This document shows, in pieces, positions 55,131-64,000 of a DNA stretch of 64,000 nt (positions within the stretch are counted from its first letter, which is position 1; each line of letters starts with the position of its first letter). A model generated the notes under the pieces. That model had not been told where the DNA came from, did no database searches, and worked only from the letters and a program-made list of their open reading frames with translations. The translations under genes were made by a program, and so were the position numbers. Location of the stretch: positions 1 through 64,000 of IMG/VR virus record IMGVR_UViG_3300027902_000001. One strand, written 5' to 3'. This DNA is from a virus.

Positions 55131-58109
55131 ATGTCACAATTTTTTACAATCAAACCGCTCACAGCCGCTGAGTTTGAGGCGCCCGAAGCCAATGATGGGC
55201 AAGTCCTGACAGCAGACGGTGCGGGTAAAGCAATCTGGGAGGATTCTACAGGTGGCGGCGCAGGCGTCACGGACGTGACCTATGCGGAACTGGTCGCGGC
55301 CATCGGCGCAGACGCACTGACTCCGGGGGGCTGGTATCGGATCACGGACTACGCCACTACACATTACATCGTAGACGGCGACGGCACCATCTACACGTCG
55401 CCGGTCGCGCAGGTAGACACCGTCACATTGAGCGGAACCAGCGGCACGGCCACGATTGACGTAGTCGGCGGCTTGAGCAAACTGGCGACATTCGACGGCG
55501 ACCTGGAGACTACGGCGGCCAACTTTGTGACCGACTGGGCCGCCGCCTACCTGGCAAACCCGATTCGCGTTGTCGTTACGTCTTCCGGCCCTGACATCAT
55601 CTTCACCGCCGAAGTTCCCGGCACAGCGTTTGATCGACCCACCATCGCGAACGTTTCCGGCGACTTGGGGCTGGCAGTCGCACAGGTTGACACGCTGACG
55701 TTGAGCGGCACGGACGGCAGCGCAGAAATCACCATTGACAGCGTGGTGCGCAGCATCACATTTACAGACGACCTGGCCACCACCGCAGAAGATTTCTTCA
55801 CGGCGCACGCAACCGCCTACGCAGTGCTCGGCATCATTCTCGCCAACAGCGACGCCGACCTGATCTTTACTGCCGTCGCACCCGGCACGCCCTTTACGTC
55901 GCCAACCATAACCAACCTCGACGGTTCCCTGGACGGCACAGTTGATCCCACCGAAACCAACCAGGTAGCCGCAATCAGCATGCACACCACCGCCAACGAT
56001 AACCCCGTCATCGTCGGTGAGACTGAGCCGCTGCTCGTACTGGCCACCGCCACCGATCAAATCGACGGGCAGGTATACTCCGTCTTGCACCCGGAAGACC
56101 AGATCAGATATGACTGGAACCCGGATAACTGGCTGTATGACCTTTCGTTCTGCGAGGACCAGGCTACCATCATCGCAGGTTGGAAGGGCGTCATCGTGTT
56201 CCGTTGGGACACCACCTTTGACAATTACGCCGGGTACGACTGGCGCAACGTCCTATTCCGCAGGTGGCAGACGGATGCAGAACCGTGGGACGCCGACGCG
56301 GGGTATTCTGCAGGCAGCATCGTGAACTACGGAGGAGTCACTGGGGGCGTCTACCAGGCCATGTTTGACATCCCCGCGAGTGAAGCGCAGATCCACACCG
56401 TAACACTCACCGGCACGGTCGGCTCCGCCACCATCGACACGGCCGGCGGCTTGTCGAAACTGCTCACGTTCGCGGATGACCTGGAGACGACAGCCGGCGA
56501 CTTTGTGACGACCTGGCAGGACGATTACCTGCTGCAAGGCATCGTCGTCACAGCGAGCAGCGCCGATTTGATTTTCACGGCCCTGATTCCCGGCACGGCC
56601 TTTGACGCGCCGACCGTCAACAATCTGACCGGCGACCTCTGCCTCGCCGTCGCGCAGGTGGAGACGTTGACGCTCACCGGCACGGACGGCACCGCGGACA
56701 TTTCGGCAGCCGGAGGATTGACGCGAACAGCGACGTTCGCCAGCGACCTGGGAACCACGGCCGGCAACTTCGTCACGGCCAACGCGGCAGCCTACCTGGT
56801 CGAACACATCGTGCTGACCAGCAGCGGCGCAGACTTGATTTTCACCGCCGAAGTTCCCGGCACAGCGTTCGTGCCGCCAGTCATCGAAAACGCAACCCTG
56901 TCCCTGGACGGCACGGTAGACCCAACGACACCGAACAATCCCGCGCCGACAATCGCGCCGGCCCACGCCAACGTGCCGCCAAACAGCGACCCGGCAACGG
57001 ACACCGCCAACTGGATCAAGTTGCTCGCTCTGTCCAGCATCCAGAATTGGAACGCCGAACCGTCATCCTGGTTGGGTGTGCCATCGGCAACGCAAGAATT
57101 TGCCGACTACATCACATTCAAGTATGACGATCCATTCAAAAATTACATTCGCGGCAACCATCTTGAGCCGATGCGCGACGACGCCAACTACTGGAATGAC
57201 ATAGCCACGATCCTATCCAATAATGTACTACTCGGCGCGAACACGTACGCCAACGTGCTCGGCGCGGGCGCGAACTCCAACGTGCTCGGCGTGGGCGCGT
57301 ACTTCAACGTGCTCGGCGCGGGCGCGACCTCCAACATGCTCGGCGCGGGCGCGAAATCCAACGTACTCGGCGCGAACACGTACGCCAACGTGCTCGGCGT
57401 GGGCGCGCAGTACAACGTGCTCGGCGCGGGCGCGCAGTACAACGTGCTCGGCGCGGGCGCGCAGTACAACGTGCTCGGCGCGAACACGTACGCCAACGTG
57501 CTCGGCGTGGGCGCGCAGTACAACGTGCTCGGCGCGGGCGCGCAGTACAACGTGCTCGGCGCGAACACGTACGCCAACGTGCTCGGCGCGAACACGTACG
57601 CCAACGTGCTCGGCGTGGGCGCGCAGTACAACGTGCTCGGCGCGGGCGCGCAGTACAACGTGCTCGGCGCGGGCGCGTACTTCAACGTGCTCGACGTGGC
57701 CGCGTACGCCAACGTGCTCGGCGCGAGCGCGCAGTTCAACGTGCTCGGCGTGGGCGCGACCTCCAACATGCTCGGCGCGTACGCGACCTCCAACATGCTC
57801 GGCGCGGGCGCGAACTTCAACGTGCTCGGCGCGAACGCGAACTACAATGTGCTCGGCGCGAACACGTACGCCAACATGCTCGGCGCGGGCGCGAACTTCA
57901 ACGTGCTCGGCGCGAACGCGAACTACAATGTGCTCGGCGCGGGCGCGCAGTACAACGATTTTGCTCCCGGTGTCATGGACCTCGACTGCACCCTGGGAAC
58001 CCACGTCTACGCCGCCTACCAATGCTGGATTGCAGTCGACAACACGCTCGGCGCACGGCTGCGCTACTATGACAACGATACGGTAGTCTTTGCCGACCCA
58101 ACTGCCTGA
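55131..58109 (+). CDS. Large fibre-like protein with domain repeats and a nonapeptide solenoid
   Basis: I chose ATG 55131 with AGGAG upstream; the protein has 992 residues. Residues of about 90-640 hold four related units of some 85-90 residues, each with L-x-L-S/T-G-T and D-L-E-T-T-A or similar, then I-F-T-A and V-P-G-T-A-F. Residues 699-941 are 27 tandem nonapeptides (N-V-L-G-x-x-x-x-x), likely a beta-solenoid. The end is a compact domain. It lies with head genes but looks like an adhesion or decoration fibre. No signal peptide is present. Confidence 0.65.
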   Translation: MSQFFTIKPLTAAEFEAPEANDGQVLTADGAGKAIWEDSTGGGAGVTDVTYAELVAAIGADALTPGGWYRITDYATTHYIVDGDGTIYTSPVAQVDTVTLSGTSGTATIDVVGGLSKLATFDGDLETTAANFVTDWAAAYLANPIRVVVTSSGPDIIFTAEVPGTAFDRPTIANVSGDLGLAVAQVDTLTLSGTDGSAEITIDSVVRSITFTDDLATTAEDFFTAHATAYAVLGIILANSDADLIFTAVAPGTPFTSPTITNLDGSLDGTVDPTETNQVAAISMHTTANDNPVIVGETEPLLVLATATDQIDGQVYSVLHPEDQIRYDWNPDNWLYDLSFCEDQATIIAGWKGVIVFRWDTTFDNYAGYDWRNVLFRRWQTDAEPWDADAGYSAGSIVNYGGVTGGVYQAMFDIPASEAQIHTVTLTGTVGSATIDTAGGLSKLLTFADDLETTAGDFVTTWQDDYLLQGIVVTASSADLIFTALIPGTAFDAPTVNNLTGDLCLAVAQVETLTLTGTDGTADISAAGGLTRTATFASDLGTTAGNFVTANAAAYLVEHIVLTSSGADLIFTAEVPGTAFVPPVIENATLSLDGTVDPTTPNNPAPTIAPAHANVPPNSDPATDTANWIKLLALSSIQNWNAEPSSWLGVPSATQEFADYITFKYDDPFKNYIRGNHLEPMRDDANYWNDIATILSNNVLLGANTYANVLGAGANSNVLGVGAYFNVLGAGATSNMLGAGAKSNVLGANTYANVLGVGAQYNVLGAGAQYNVLGAGAQYNVLGANTYANVLGVGAQYNVLGAGAQYNVLGANTYANVLGANTYANVLGVGAQYNVLGAGAQYNVLGAGAYFNVLDVAAYANVLGASAQFNVLGVGATSNMLGAYATSNMLGAGANFNVLGANANYNVLGANTYANMLGAGANFNVLGANANYNVLGAGAQYNDFAPGVMDLDCTLGTHVYAAYQCWIAVDNTLGARLRYYDNDTVVFADPTA
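57225..57953 (+). repeat. 27 tandem 27-bp repeats inside the fibre-like gene
   Basis: The 729-bp block encodes 27 nonapeptides. Most start AACGTGCTCGGC; variable codons give endings such as AGAQY, ANTYA, VGAQY, AGATS and NANY. Several neighbouring units are identical, a sign of recent duplication or gene conversion. It could change length readily, as in phase-variable receptor-binding proteins. Confidence 0.85.
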
Positions 58110-58119
58110 AAGGACACCT

Positions 58120-58698
58120 ATGCATACTCCCGCGCAAATCGCCCTCCGCCGAACCGAACAGAGACAACGGCCGCCGCATCCCGAACCCGTCCAACCGCCG
58201 CGGCCACCCGACCCGCCACGCCCGATCAACCCGCGCGTCAAGTTGCTCGTCCAGGAGTTGACCGCGTATCCTGAGACCTACCTCGACCTGACCGCGCCTG
58301 AGATTGCGGCGCTGCTGAACGCGGCCGGCAGCATGGAAAACCCCGCGCCGCAAGCCGACCTGCCGGCGCTGCAAAGCATCGTGCAGGCCATGACGGTGAT
58401 CAACAGCAAGGAAGCCCTGGCCATCTACCAGGTCGGCAACGGAGAGTTGAAGCGTGACATCGAAGCGGTCATTGCCAGCCGCAACCCGGAGGCGATGGCA
58501 GCAGTTTTTAGAATCATCGCGCCGATGCTATCGGAGGAAAGTCAGAAGTACCTGCTTGAGCTGCTCGCGCAGACCATCCCCGATCCGACCTGGACACCGA
58601 CCGTGCCCACGCCCAGCCGCGCAAAGCAGATTGGCATCGGGCAAACCAACGCCGTCGAAGTGATCCAGGCGCAGGAGATCGTTGCAAAGGCGGCATAA
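58120..58698 (+). CDS. Proline-rich structural protein, unknown
   Basis: I chose ATG 58120 with AAGGA upstream. The 192-residue protein has a Pro/Arg-rich start (residues 15-45) and a helical body. It lies between the fibre-like gene and a large structural protein. Function unknown. Confidence 0.55.
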   Translation: MHTPAQIALRRTEQRQRPPHPEPVQPPRPPDPPRPINPRVKLLVQELTAYPETYLDLTAPEIAALLNAAGSMENPAPQADLPALQSIVQAMTVINSKEALAIYQVGNGELKRDIEAVIASRNPEAMAAVFRIIAPMLSEESQKYLLELLAQTIPDPTWTPTVPTPSRAKQIGIGQTNAVEVIQAQEIVAKAA

Positions 58699-58700
58699 GC

Positions 58701-60899
58701 ATGGCAAATGAACTACAGGCGCATGGCATCACAACTGGTAAAACGCTGTACGCTGTACGGATTACCTCAACCGGGCTTTACTGGAATGGTGCCACACACG
58801 TCGCGTACAACGCTGCCAACTGGACGACTTATGCCATTGCGCTGACCGAGATCGGGGCGGGCAGTTATATGGCGACGATGCCGACTGCCGCCGCGGGCGT
58901 CTATGCGTATCCAGTCTATGAGCAGGCAGGCGCTTCTCCCGCGGTGACAGATGCAAAAAGGGGCATAGGATCAATCGGCTGGAATGGTGCAATCGAGATT
59001 TTGCCTGTCAACATTCTTCAGGTCAGCGGCACAGCGCAGACGGCGCGCGACCTGGGGCTGGCGCTGCCGGCGGCCGCCCCAGGCGGGGCTGGTGGCCTGG
59101 CACTCACCGGAGCCGTGGGTGTGGCTGTGGCCTACGCGCCGAACGCAGCCATCACGAACACGGGCGGTGGTGCCGAGGTCAACACTTACACCGCACTGGC
59201 CGCGCGGGATGGTGTCGAATACACGGTACGCGAGGTCAACTCCTCCCCGAATAACATCAACATCACAATCACGCGCACTGTCTCGACCATCACCGAAACG
59301 CCATCCGTGCTGCGTGTCGCCGGTTGGTACAACGCCTCCGGCTCGACCCACTGGATCACGGTGCTGGCCTGGGATTACTTACAGGCTGTGCCCGGCTTCG
59401 TCGCCATCGGCACGATGCTCCCGCGCGCATCCGCATTTGATTACGTCTTTCCCCTTGGTGTCGCCAATCACAACGCAGCCACCGGCGAGATGAAGATACA
59501 GTTCCTGCACAACGCCGTGACGGGCAATACCTCGCACTATCTCCAACTGGATTACGTGTCGTTCGAGAAGATGGGCACCTCATCGGCTTTGTCTGGTGAC
59601 GTGGCCGCAATTCGCGCCAAGACCGATCAATTGGGGTTCAATTCCGGGAACCTGAAGGCGGACATCCAGATGTGGCTGGCTGCTGCTCCGTTGGCGTTGT
59701 CCAGCCAGCAGGTGCAGGCGGTCGTGCCCGATACGCAGAAGGTGGACGTCAACACTATGAAGGCGAAAGGCGTCACCGTCGATACAGGCGGCACCACCTT
59801 CCCCGCAACTGTAGGTAGTGGTACAAGTACTTTTGCAGGCGGCGCGGTGGCAAGCGTGACAGGAGACGTGGGCGGCAAGGTATTAGGTGGTGGTATAAGT
59901 ACGATTACTGGCATAGGCGCGTGGGTGGCAGGCGCAGCAGGCGCGGCGGTAGCCCTGGTTGGATCGGTCATGGGTAAGTCGCCAGCGACATTGGACTGGA
60001 CGGCGGATGTGTCCAGCAAGCCGACCATTGGTACCGGCATGGCAGGTGAAGCAGCGACGGCGGTCAGCGGCCTGGCGACGGCGACGAACGTCAGCGACGC
60101 CGTGACTGCGATCAAAAAATGGCTGCGGCTCATGTTTCGCAAGGACCCCAATATCAAGAGCGATTACGCAACCGAACTGGCCGACATCAACGCCAATACC
60201 GGTGCGGGTGTTGGCACAGTGGACAATACCACCGATAGCCTGGAAGCGCGTGCCGATCTCGGCCTCAGCGCGCAAGCCAAGCTCGACGTAAATGCCGAGG
60301 CGGACAGCGCGCTGACAGATTACGGCGCAAACAAGGTGGCACCGCCGACTGCCGACGATGTGGCGGCTAAGATTCTGGTGACACCGGCCAATAAGCTTGC
60401 TACGGATGGTACGGGGCGCGTCACGCCCAGCATTGTCACCGCCGCGGCTCCCACGACCGCCGATATCAAGACGGCCTTGGAAGTGGACGGTGGGATGCTG
60501 GATCACCTGCACGAGATGACCGAGGACGATGGAGGTGTGCGACGACTGACGGCGAATGCATTGGAGCAAGCCCCGACTGGTGGTGTAGCTCCCACTGTGG
60601 GCCAAATCGACACGCAACTATCAACTACGCATGGGCCTGGCGTGTGGGGAGCCGGCGTCGGCGTCTTCAGCAAGGTCTACACGGCGACGGTCGATGGTGT
60701 GGTTGCGGCGGGCGTGTATTGCCGCCTCTGTCTGGATACTGCCGGCACGATTCAGGTGGACGCCGGCCTCACGAACAGCCTGGGCCAAGTTACCTTCCAT
60801 CACAACATTCCGGTCGGCACGACGGTCTACGTGTTCCCGTCCAAGGACGGCGTAGAGTTCAGCTTCGGCGGGTTGCCATATGATACTGAGGTGGTCTAA
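58701..60899 (+). CDS. Large structural protein, tail/baseplate-like
   Basis: The 732-residue protein has a beta-rich first 330 residues, a Gly/Ala/Val-rich middle with coiled-coil-like I-R-A-K-T-D-Q-L and a C-terminal carboxypeptidase-regulatory-like domain (V-Y-C-R-L-C, then T-N-S-L-G-Q-V-T-F-H-H). This architecture is typical of tail or adsorption proteins. Its stop overlaps the next gene start. Confidence 0.55.
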   Translation: MANELQAHGITTGKTLYAVRITSTGLYWNGATHVAYNAANWTTYAIALTEIGAGSYMATMPTAAAGVYAYPVYEQAGASPAVTDAKRGIGSIGWNGAIEILPVNILQVSGTAQTARDLGLALPAAAPGGAGGLALTGAVGVAVAYAPNAAITNTGGGAEVNTYTALAARDGVEYTVREVNSSPNNINITITRTVSTITETPSVLRVAGWYNASGSTHWITVLAWDYLQAVPGFVAIGTMLPRASAFDYVFPLGVANHNAATGEMKIQFLHNAVTGNTSHYLQLDYVSFEKMGTSSALSGDVAAIRAKTDQLGFNSGNLKADIQMWLAAAPLALSSQQVQAVVPDTQKVDVNTMKAKGVTVDTGGTTFPATVGSGTSTFAGGAVASVTGDVGGKVLGGGISTITGIGAWVAGAAGAAVALVGSVMGKSPATLDWTADVSSKPTIGTGMAGEAATAVSGLATATNVSDAVTAIKKWLRLMFRKDPNIKSDYATELADINANTGAGVGTVDNTTDSLEARADLGLSAQAKLDVNAEADSALTDYGANKVAPPTADDVAAKILVTPANKLATDGTGRVTPSIVTAAAPTTADIKTALEVDGGMLDHLHEMTEDDGGVRRLTANALEQAPTGGVAPTVGQIDTQLSTTHGPGVWGAGVGVFSKVYTATVDGVVAAGVYCRLCLDTAGTIQVDAGLTNSLGQVTFHHNIPVGTTVYVFPSKDGVEFSFGGLPYDTEVV

Positions 60900-61810
60900 T
60901 GACTGATTGGACCGGAGCCGGCACGACGATTACAGTTACGCCGAGTGTGGGTGCAGCGGCCTGTCTGGAATATCTGACGGTCGCCGACGTGCGCGCCGAG
61001 TACGGCGATGACGTGGTCGATCTCACCGACGCGCAGTTGCAGCGCCGCATTGATCGCCTGGTCGCCAGTCTGCAAGCCAAACTTGGACACACCTTCGGCC
61101 AGGCGTTGATCGCGCGCTCGACCGCCGCCGACACGGTACAAGTTACCGCTACGGCGCTGCTTATCGGCGGTACTTCCTTTGCCTTCGCCACCTACCCGAC
61201 CCTCTACGATCTGATTGCCGCGGTGAGTGCAGCCAGCGCGGTTTTCAGCCTGGAGTTACTGCCCAACGTGCGGGCCGGCACGCCCTCGACCCTCCTGGCC
61301 GCGCACGGAGCCGCGACGTGCGGGCCGGGCGCGGAGCGGCGCGTCGTGCTCTGCCTGGACGCCCTGTACTGCAAGCTCAGCGGCGCGCACGAGTCGCACC
61401 TGTTCCTGCCGTCGCCGGTGCAGGAAGTCATTACGGTAGTCGAGAACAACGTCGTATTGAGCGCAGCCGCTTACTGGTCAGTGCTCGGTGAAAGTTGGTT
61501 GATCCGCAAGTTGTGCGGCTGCACTGCCAGCGATGATTGTCCGCATCCGACCGGCGCGTGGCCCAATACCTACCCCGGCAACATCGCCGTGACCTACGTG
61601 CCGTCCTGGTGGGGCCACGTGCCCGCCGATTTGCAGGGCGCGCTGTTGGATGCCTTTGGCGCGAAGTTGGGCGGCGGCGCAGCGGGTGGCCTGATCGCCG
61701 AGGACTTCGGCGAGTACAGCTATCACAAGGGCGCGACACGCGCCGATACCTGGGATGAAATCCTGGGCGGGGCGACGGTGCGGCGCTACGCGACGAAGTT
61801 CCAACCATGA
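60899..61810 (+). CDS. Head-tail connector-like protein
   Basis: The 303-residue protein has L-T-V-A-D-V-R-A-E-Y-G near residue 26 followed by a two-helix segment, as in gp6-type head-tail connectors, then a beta-rich C-terminal half with C-G-C. The position after the head genes agrees. The stop overlaps the glycosyltransferase start (ATGA). Confidence 0.55.
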   Translation: MTDWTGAGTTITVTPSVGAAACLEYLTVADVRAEYGDDVVDLTDAQLQRRIDRLVASLQAKLGHTFGQALIARSTAADTVQVTATALLIGGTSFAFATYPTLYDLIAAVSAASAVFSLELLPNVRAGTPSTLLAAHGAATCGPGAERRVVLCLDALYCKLSGAHESHLFLPSPVQEVITVVENNVVLSAAAYWSVLGESWLIRKLCGCTASDDCPHPTGAWPNTYPGNIAVTYVPSWWGHVPADLQGALLDAFGAKLGGGAAGGLIAEDFGEYSYHKGATRADTWDEILGGATVRRYATKFQP

Positions 61811-64000
61811 AGCCGACCAAGACGGTCTGCATGTTGCCGCGCTTCGCGGCGACCGACATCGGCGGCGTGGCGATGCACGAACGCCAGTTGTGCCAGCAGC
61901 TTGAAAAACATGGTTGGACCATTGTGCCGCGGCCCGATGGGCACGCGCTGGTGCACACACATGCCCTGACACGCGCGCCGCAGGTAGATGCCTTTACCTG
62001 CCACGGCGTCTACCCGATTAAAGAGCAGATGCCGGCCTGGCAGCGGGACGCCAACCGCCAAATCTTCGACAATCTCAAACTGGCGCGGCGCGTGATCGCC
62101 GTCTCGCAATGGACCGCCGATCAGTGGCGACATCTGAACGGCGTCACACCGACGATCATCCCGAATGGCATCGACCTGGCGCAATGGCAACACGTGCCGA
62201 CTGGCGTCTGGCGCAGCAAGCTCAAACTGGACAAGCGCACGCCTATCGCGGTGTGGGGCAAGACCAGCGTCTCGGAAGTGCTGGACCCGACGCCCGCCGT
62301 CGAACTGGCGCTGCGTAATCCCAAGTTGGCGGTCGTCGCGCCGTTGCCGGCCAATGCACTGCCCTTTGCGCCCAAGAACTTCTACTGCATCGGCGCGCAG
62401 CCGTTCGCGGCCATGCAAGCCTTGCTGGCGGATTGTGACATCTACCTGGCGACGGTGTGCGAGAACCACGCCATTCAGGTCCTGGAGGCAATGGCGCTGG
62501 GCCGGGCAACGATCTTGGGTTACGCCTGGGGCGGCACGGCGGAGACGGTCACGGATGGCTGTGGTCTGCTGGTGCCACCCGGCGACATGGATGCCCTGCA
62601 CGAAGCCCTGTGGCCGGCTTATGAGCAGCGCCAACTGTTCGGCGCGCAGGCCCAGGCGCGCGTAGCTGAGCATTACACCTGGGACAAACTGATCGACCAG
62701 GTACTGGAGGTTTACGCTCAAGTGCAAGATGAACGCCAGGTCGAACTTGACACGCTGCACGCCATCAAGTGCTCGATCATCATTCCGGTCTACAACAAAG
62801 CGCCGTGGGTCGCCGAGACCATCCAGAGTGCCTTGGCGCAGATCGGCGCGCCGCCCTATGAGATCATCGTCGTCAACGACGGCTCTAAGGACAACAGCCT
62901 GGCGGTCGTCAAGCAAGCGGCGAGGCGCGATCCGCGCGTGCGCATCTTCGACCGCGCCAACGCGGGCGTCTCGGCGGCGCGCAACTTCGGCATCGAGCAG
63001 GCGCACGGCCAGTACATCTGCTGCCTGGACGCCGACGATCTGATCGACCCCTACTTCCTGGCGCGTCTGTCGCCCGCGTTGGACAGCGACCCCGGTCTGG
63101 GTATCGCCTACAGTGATTTCGTCTCCTTCGGCGTCAACGAGCAGGGCCAGGAGTGGGAAGCCTACATCCGTTGTGACGAATACGACTTCGACAAGCTCAG
63201 GCGCGACAATTTCCTGCCCTGTTGTAATCTGTTTCGTAAGGTCGCCTGGCAGCGCGCCGGGGGCTACAAGCCGATCAATCCGTCCTGGGAAGACTACGAG
63301 TTGTGGCTCAACCTGGGCAAGCTGGGTTGGTACGGGCGGCGTATCCCGGAAGGTTTGTTCCGCTACCGCAAGATACCCAATGTGGGCCGCGATCACGAGA
63401 GCCAGGGCAAAGTCTGGCGCTTGCGGGCGACCGTCAACGCCTATCATCGCGACCTGTACCCTCCGCTGGTATCGTTCATCGTGCCCTGCTTCAAGCACTC
63501 GCAGTTTCTGCGGGAGGCACTGGACAGCATTCAGGCGCAAACCTTCGTCGATCACGAGACGGTCGTCGTCGACGACGGCAACGACGCCGTAGAGGCAGCC
63601 GCGATCCAAGCTATCTGTGATGCCTATCCCGGCGTGCGTGTGGTCAAGCTGGCGCATAACAGCGGGCTGGCGACGGCGCGTAATGCGGGCTGCGAGGCGG
63701 CGCGCGGGCAATGGCTGGCCATATTGGATGCCGACGATAGGGTCGCGCCGACCTTCATCGAGGCCGCCCTGCGCACCATTGAGGCCCACCCCAAGCGTTT
63801 CGCCTACACTGATTCCTGGCTCTGGTGGCCCGACGATGCCAAGAAGCCCATGAAGGAACTCAAGGCGCATGATTACGACTTCAACGAACTGCTGGTGCGC
63901 ATCACCTGGGCGTGCAGCATTCTGGTACATCGGGACGCCTGGCGCGCGGTGGGCGGCTACAAGCCGGAGATGAGCGCCGTGGGCGGCTGGGAGGACTGGG
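61807..64000 (+). CDS. Multidomain glycosyltransferase (GT4 plus two GT2 domains), 3' cut by window
   Basis: The frame starts at ATG 61807 on the previous stop and is open to the window edge, about 731 residues. Residues 1-300 resemble a GT4 glycosyltransferase (I-P-N-G-I-D-L, then E-A-M-A-L-G-R-A and G-G-T-A-E-T-V). Residues of about 320-550 start S-I-I-I-P-V-Y-N-K and have V-V-N-D-G-S and C-L-D-A-D-D, a GT2 domain. A second GT2 starts near 555 (S-F-I-V-P-C-F) with V-V-D-D-G-N and I-L-D-A-D-D. It probably attaches sugars to virion proteins or to the host surface; substrates are unknown. Confidence 0.85.
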   Translation, partial: MKPTKTVCMLPRFAATDIGGVAMHERQLCQQLEKHGWTIVPRPDGHALVHTHALTRAPQVDAFTCHGVYPIKEQMPAWQRDANRQIFDNLKLARRVIAVSQWTADQWRHLNGVTPTIIPNGIDLAQWQHVPTGVWRSKLKLDKRTPIAVWGKTSVSEVLDPTPAVELALRNPKLAVVAPLPANALPFAPKNFYCIGAQPFAAMQALLADCDIYLATVCENHAIQVLEAMALGRATILGYAWGGTAETVTDGCGLLVPPGDMDALHEALWPAYEQRQLFGAQAQARVAEHYTWDKLIDQVLEVYAQVQDERQVELDTLHAIKCSIIIPVYNKAPWVAETIQSALAQIGAPPYEIIVVNDGSKDNSLAVVKQAARRDPRVRIFDRANAGVSAARNFGIEQAHGQYICCLDADDLIDPYFLARLSPALDSDPGLGIAYSDFVSFGVNEQGQEWEAYIRCDEYDFDKLRRDNFLPCCNLFRKVAWQRAGGYKPINPSWEDYELWLNLGKLGWYGRRIPEGLFRYRKIPNVGRDHESQGKVWRLRATVNAYHRDLYPPLVSFIVPCFKHSQFLREALDSIQAQTFVDHETVVVDDGNDAVEAAAIQAICDAYPGVRVVKLAHNSGLATARNAGCEAARGQWLAILDADDRVAPTFIEAALRTIEAHPKRFAYTDSWLWWPDDAKKPMKELKAHDYDFNELLVRITWACSILVHRDAWRAVGGYKPEMSAVGGWEDW

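Noticed and set aside
57188-58241. Long minus-strand and alternative plus-strand frames in the 27-bp repeats
   Set aside because: A 27-base period keeps all frames open; only the plus-strand N-V-L-G frame continues into a real protein at both ends.
1-64000. CRISPR array
   Set aside because: No repeats of 23-40 bases with regular unique spacers; the tandem arrays seen are 9, 11 or 27 bp without spacers.

Overview
The window is a contiguous piece of a tailed double-stranded DNA phage genome (Caudoviricetes), not a bacterial chromosome. It has a complete terminase-portal-capsid block, a tail block, a long head-to-tail array of small early genes and no housekeeping genes. Nearly every gene has an AGGAGG-type ribosome site and overlaps its neighbour by a few bases (ATGA, GTGA, TGATG). 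The host is inferred only from protein style: a phage-encoded surface protein (6641-9988) has Thr/Pro linkers, a C-terminal membrane anchor and an Arg-rich tail like those common in Chloroflexota (Anaerolineae). This is an inference; no host marker gene is present. No integrase and no clear endolysin were recognised. A tape-measure-like protein is cut by the left edge and a glycosyltransferase by the right edge, so the genome continues at both ends.

Layout. (1) 1-6644, plus strand: tape-measure C-terminus and tail, hub and fibre-like proteins. (2) 6641-11344, plus: an unusual accessory and membrane block with a 1115-residue surface protein, a membrane protein, a membrane-anchored CHAT (caspase-like) protein and a small basic protein. 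(3) 11373-12482, minus: two gene cassettes, an RNA ligase and a small zinc protein, each followed by a sequence with the hallmarks of an integron attC site. (4) 12527-38295, minus: the early region of about 60 genes, including RusA, MazG-like, DnaB helicase, DnaD-like initiator, PD-(D/E)XK nuclease, a DNA methyltransferase broken by an in-frame TAG, a DUF932-like protein, a GHKL ATPase fused to an HEAAH metallopeptidase-like domain, several HTH or RHH regulators, one tRNA-Glu, a tRNA-like element and two intercistronic hammerhead-ribozyme-like RNAs. (5) 38296-39352: a divergent regulatory region with promoters, operators, CACGTG repeats and a pyrimidine tract. (6) 39353-61810, plus: methyltransferase, terminase small and large subunits (the large one split by a class 3-type mini-intein in its Walker A loop), a proteasome-beta-like peptidase, portal, head morphogenesis, a ChaB-protease-scaffold fusion, major capsid protein, decoration protein, a fibre-like protein with 27 tandem nonapeptides, and head-tail connectors. 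A minus-strand island (47333-49679) with its own promoter, terminator, 11-bp iterons, HNH nuclease and zinc-finger proteins interrupts this block. (7) 61807-64000: a multidomain glycosyltransferase open at the window edge.

How it fits together. Early transcription runs leftward from promoters near 38.4, 25.7, 21.2 and 13.3 kb. Two of these (38.4 and 25.7 kb) share an inverted-repeat operator (TTGTAGY-N7-RCTACAA), which suggests one phage repressor. Late transcription runs rightward from a sigma70-like promoter at 39.27 kb through packaging, head and tail genes. The most unusual content is RNA-level and modular: attC-like cassettes inside a phage, paired ribozyme candidates placed between a stop codon and the next ribosome site, a leader that can hide its own ribosome site, and an iteron-bearing island. 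Coordinates and motifs were read by eye; family names are judgements from motifs, not database hits.
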